Assembly: GCA_029747585.1 (NCBI GenBank)
Contig: JAPEVF010001412.1
Location: 1 to 10,097 of the forward strand
Direction: 5' to 3'
DNA: 10,097 bases
DNA from: Pleurotus djamor
Taxonomy: Eukaryota > Basidiomycota > Agaricomycetes > Agaricales > Pleurotaceae
This document shows, one piece after another, positions 9,501-10,097 of the stretch. The notes under the pieces are model-generated. The model worked only from the letters and a program-made list of their open reading frames with translations, ran no database searches and had not been told where the DNA came from. Positions within the stretch are counted from its first letter, which is position 1, and every line of letters starts with the position of its first letter. The position numbers and the translations under genes were made by a program.

Positions 9501-9699
9501 GCCCAAGCAGCTTTCCCGACGAAGTGGGTGTACTTCTTCTCTTTCGAGCTGCGATCAGTGATGAGTATATCTTCATACCATCATTGACTGGGATGGAATG
9601 GTACCTTAGTTGTGCGAAGGACTTCGCGACTTCGAGGCCACATATAGGAGCAGTAAGATCAGCAAGGAATCGCTCTGCTTGGACGGAAGTGGTAGACAT
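6551..9699 (-). CDS. DPP3: Dipeptidyl peptidase III (metallopeptidase family M49)
   Basis: Cytosolic zinc exopeptidase that removes N-terminal dipeptides from short peptides. Twenty exons on the - strand: 9699-9605, 9548-9329, 9267-9136, 9080-8914, 8854-8695, 8625-8567, 8510-8374, 8322-8158, 8105-8086, 8034-8029, 7978-7928, 7864-7840, 7786-7623, 7567-7539, 7482-7385, 7329-7295, 7235-7105, 7057-6964, 6903-6724 and 6667-6551. They total 2,085 nt, 694 residues plus stop, normal for the family. The start MSTTSVQAERFLADL is the first ATG; the eight codons upstream begin with GTG. HELLGH at 442-447 (bases 7700-7683) and EECRAE at 499-504 (7418-7401) supply the zinc ligands and catalytic Glu. Other family blocks are VDPYGGRAEWEG, VFRKPDFTALEV, GGIPAGINIPNY, ELTFIHPDDVALYN, KHGQAHMQARLGITQ and PLTPAGVIESFIE near the end. 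No signal peptide. All introns are 47-69 nt and every junction keeps the frame, so the gene appears intact. Confidence 0.96.
8029..8034 (-). other. Six-nucleotide micro-exon of DPP3
   Basis: ATTCCG encodes Ile386-Pro387 between introns 8085-8035 (GTATGC...ATCTAG, with CTGAC near its end) and 8028-7979 (GTAAGT...CCGCAG). Without it the protein would read PAGIN-NYF; with it, PAGINIPNYF, matching the PAGINIPNY block conserved in DPP III. Both introns are phase 0. Confidence 0.85.
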
Positions 9700-10015
9700 T
9701 TGTTCAGAGCTGTAGATGGCCACACAAGCTACTCAAACGTATGCTTTATGAGGAGATCGTATTCCCCCTGATTGATCGCGAGATAATGTAAGGCGGTGGC
9801 ATCACATGCTCGTGTGTGCGGTAGTACCATGCTACATCCAGTTGCGGCAGCGCGACTTATAAGGCGGAAATCAAGAGGCTGGCTTCGTCAACGCGTATTG
9901 TGGCGGTACCACCCACAGAACAAGGTCTATGTCGTGAACTACATTGATTTCTTGGGCTACCTGCGTAGATGTTATATAAATGACGGCATCCACTGACTGG
10001 ATGCTCAGTCAAACC
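9700..10015. promoter_or_regulatory. Upstream region of DPP3, probable divergent promoter
   Basis: No exon with recognisable protein sequence lies here; short open frames on both strands look random. A palindromic TTATAA within GCGACTTATAAGGCGG near 9860 lies ~160 bp upstream of the DPP3 ATG. TATATAAA at 9973-9980 points to transcription on the + strand, toward the right edge. An inverted repeat TGACTG/CAGTCA (9994-9999 and 10006-10011) lies just downstream. Confidence 0.4.
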
Positions 10016-10097
10016 ATGGGTAGAGTGTCGCTGTTCCACATGGCGACCGTCGGTCAATCGTTATATCACCAAGGACTACGAGGTTACATGCGGGAAT
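10016..10097 (+). CDS. Possible first codons of a + strand gene leaving the window
   Basis: An ATG at 10016 in good context (AACCATGGG), 36 bp after a TATATAAA element, opens a frame that stays open to the window end (27 codons, MGRVSLFHMATVGQSLYHQG...). The peptide is hydrophobic/basic without acids until its end, compatible with an organellar targeting sequence. It is too short to identify and could be a chance frame. Confidence 0.3.
   Translation, partial: MGRVSLFHMATVGQSLYHQGLRGYMRE

Noticed and set aside
9439..9548. Alternative reading of DPP3 exon 2 as ARKRRSTPTSSGK...
   Set aside because: This is the unspliced frame. Removing intron 9604-9549 gives SKEKKYTHFVGKAAWAGAR, which matches DPP III.
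9796..10057. Short open frames on both strands upstream of DPP3
   Set aside because: About 66 codons each, with no motif or splice support; consistent with chance in an intergenic region.
1..10097. CRISPR array, transposon, tRNA or rRNA genes
   Set aside because: I saw no evenly spaced direct repeats, terminal inverted repeats with a transposase, or tRNA/rRNA signatures by eye, and the gene content is eukaryotic nuclear.

Overview
This window is nuclear DNA of a filamentous fungus, most likely an agaricomycete basidiomycete. The evidence is the very dense short introns (mostly 47-69 nt, GT...AG, several with CTAAT/CTGAC-like branch points), the very small exons, the FKS1-type glucan synthase with a Gln/Pro-rich N-terminus, and compact gene spacing. 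The species cannot be named from the sequence. I rebuilt all gene models by hand from splice sites, reading-frame continuity and remembered family motifs; no database was searched.

Layout. (1) 1-441, + strand: internal exons of a gene open at the left edge, tentatively an INCENP-like chromosomal passenger subunit. (2) 441-491: eight ambiguous bases where both flanking genes break off, probably a chimeric contig join. (3) 464-2020, - strand: the first ~420 codons of the 1,3-beta-glucan synthase catalytic subunit FKS1; the catalytic part is missing. (4) 2021-2220: a 200-bp divergent promoter. (5) 2221-4293, + strand: a two-exon leucine-rich-repeat protein of 668 residues with a long disordered tail, family not recognised. 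(6) 4515-6386, + strand: a ten-exon Ptc7-type mitochondrial PP2C phosphatase (439 residues) containing exons of 15 and 11 nt. (7) 6387-6550: a short convergent 3' region. (8) 6551-9699, - strand: a twenty-exon dipeptidyl peptidase III (694 residues) with intact HELLGH and EECRAE zinc motifs and one 6-nt exon. (9) 9700-10097: a probable divergent promoter and possibly the first codons of a + strand gene leaving the window.

The genes look like unrelated housekeeping genes (cell wall synthesis, chromosome segregation, mitochondrial phosphatase, cytosolic peptidase), not a pathway cluster. I found no mobile element, CRISPR array, tRNA, rRNA or novel defence-like system. The most notable items are the chimeric join, the micro-exons in the peptidase and phosphatase genes, and the unrecognised LRR protein.
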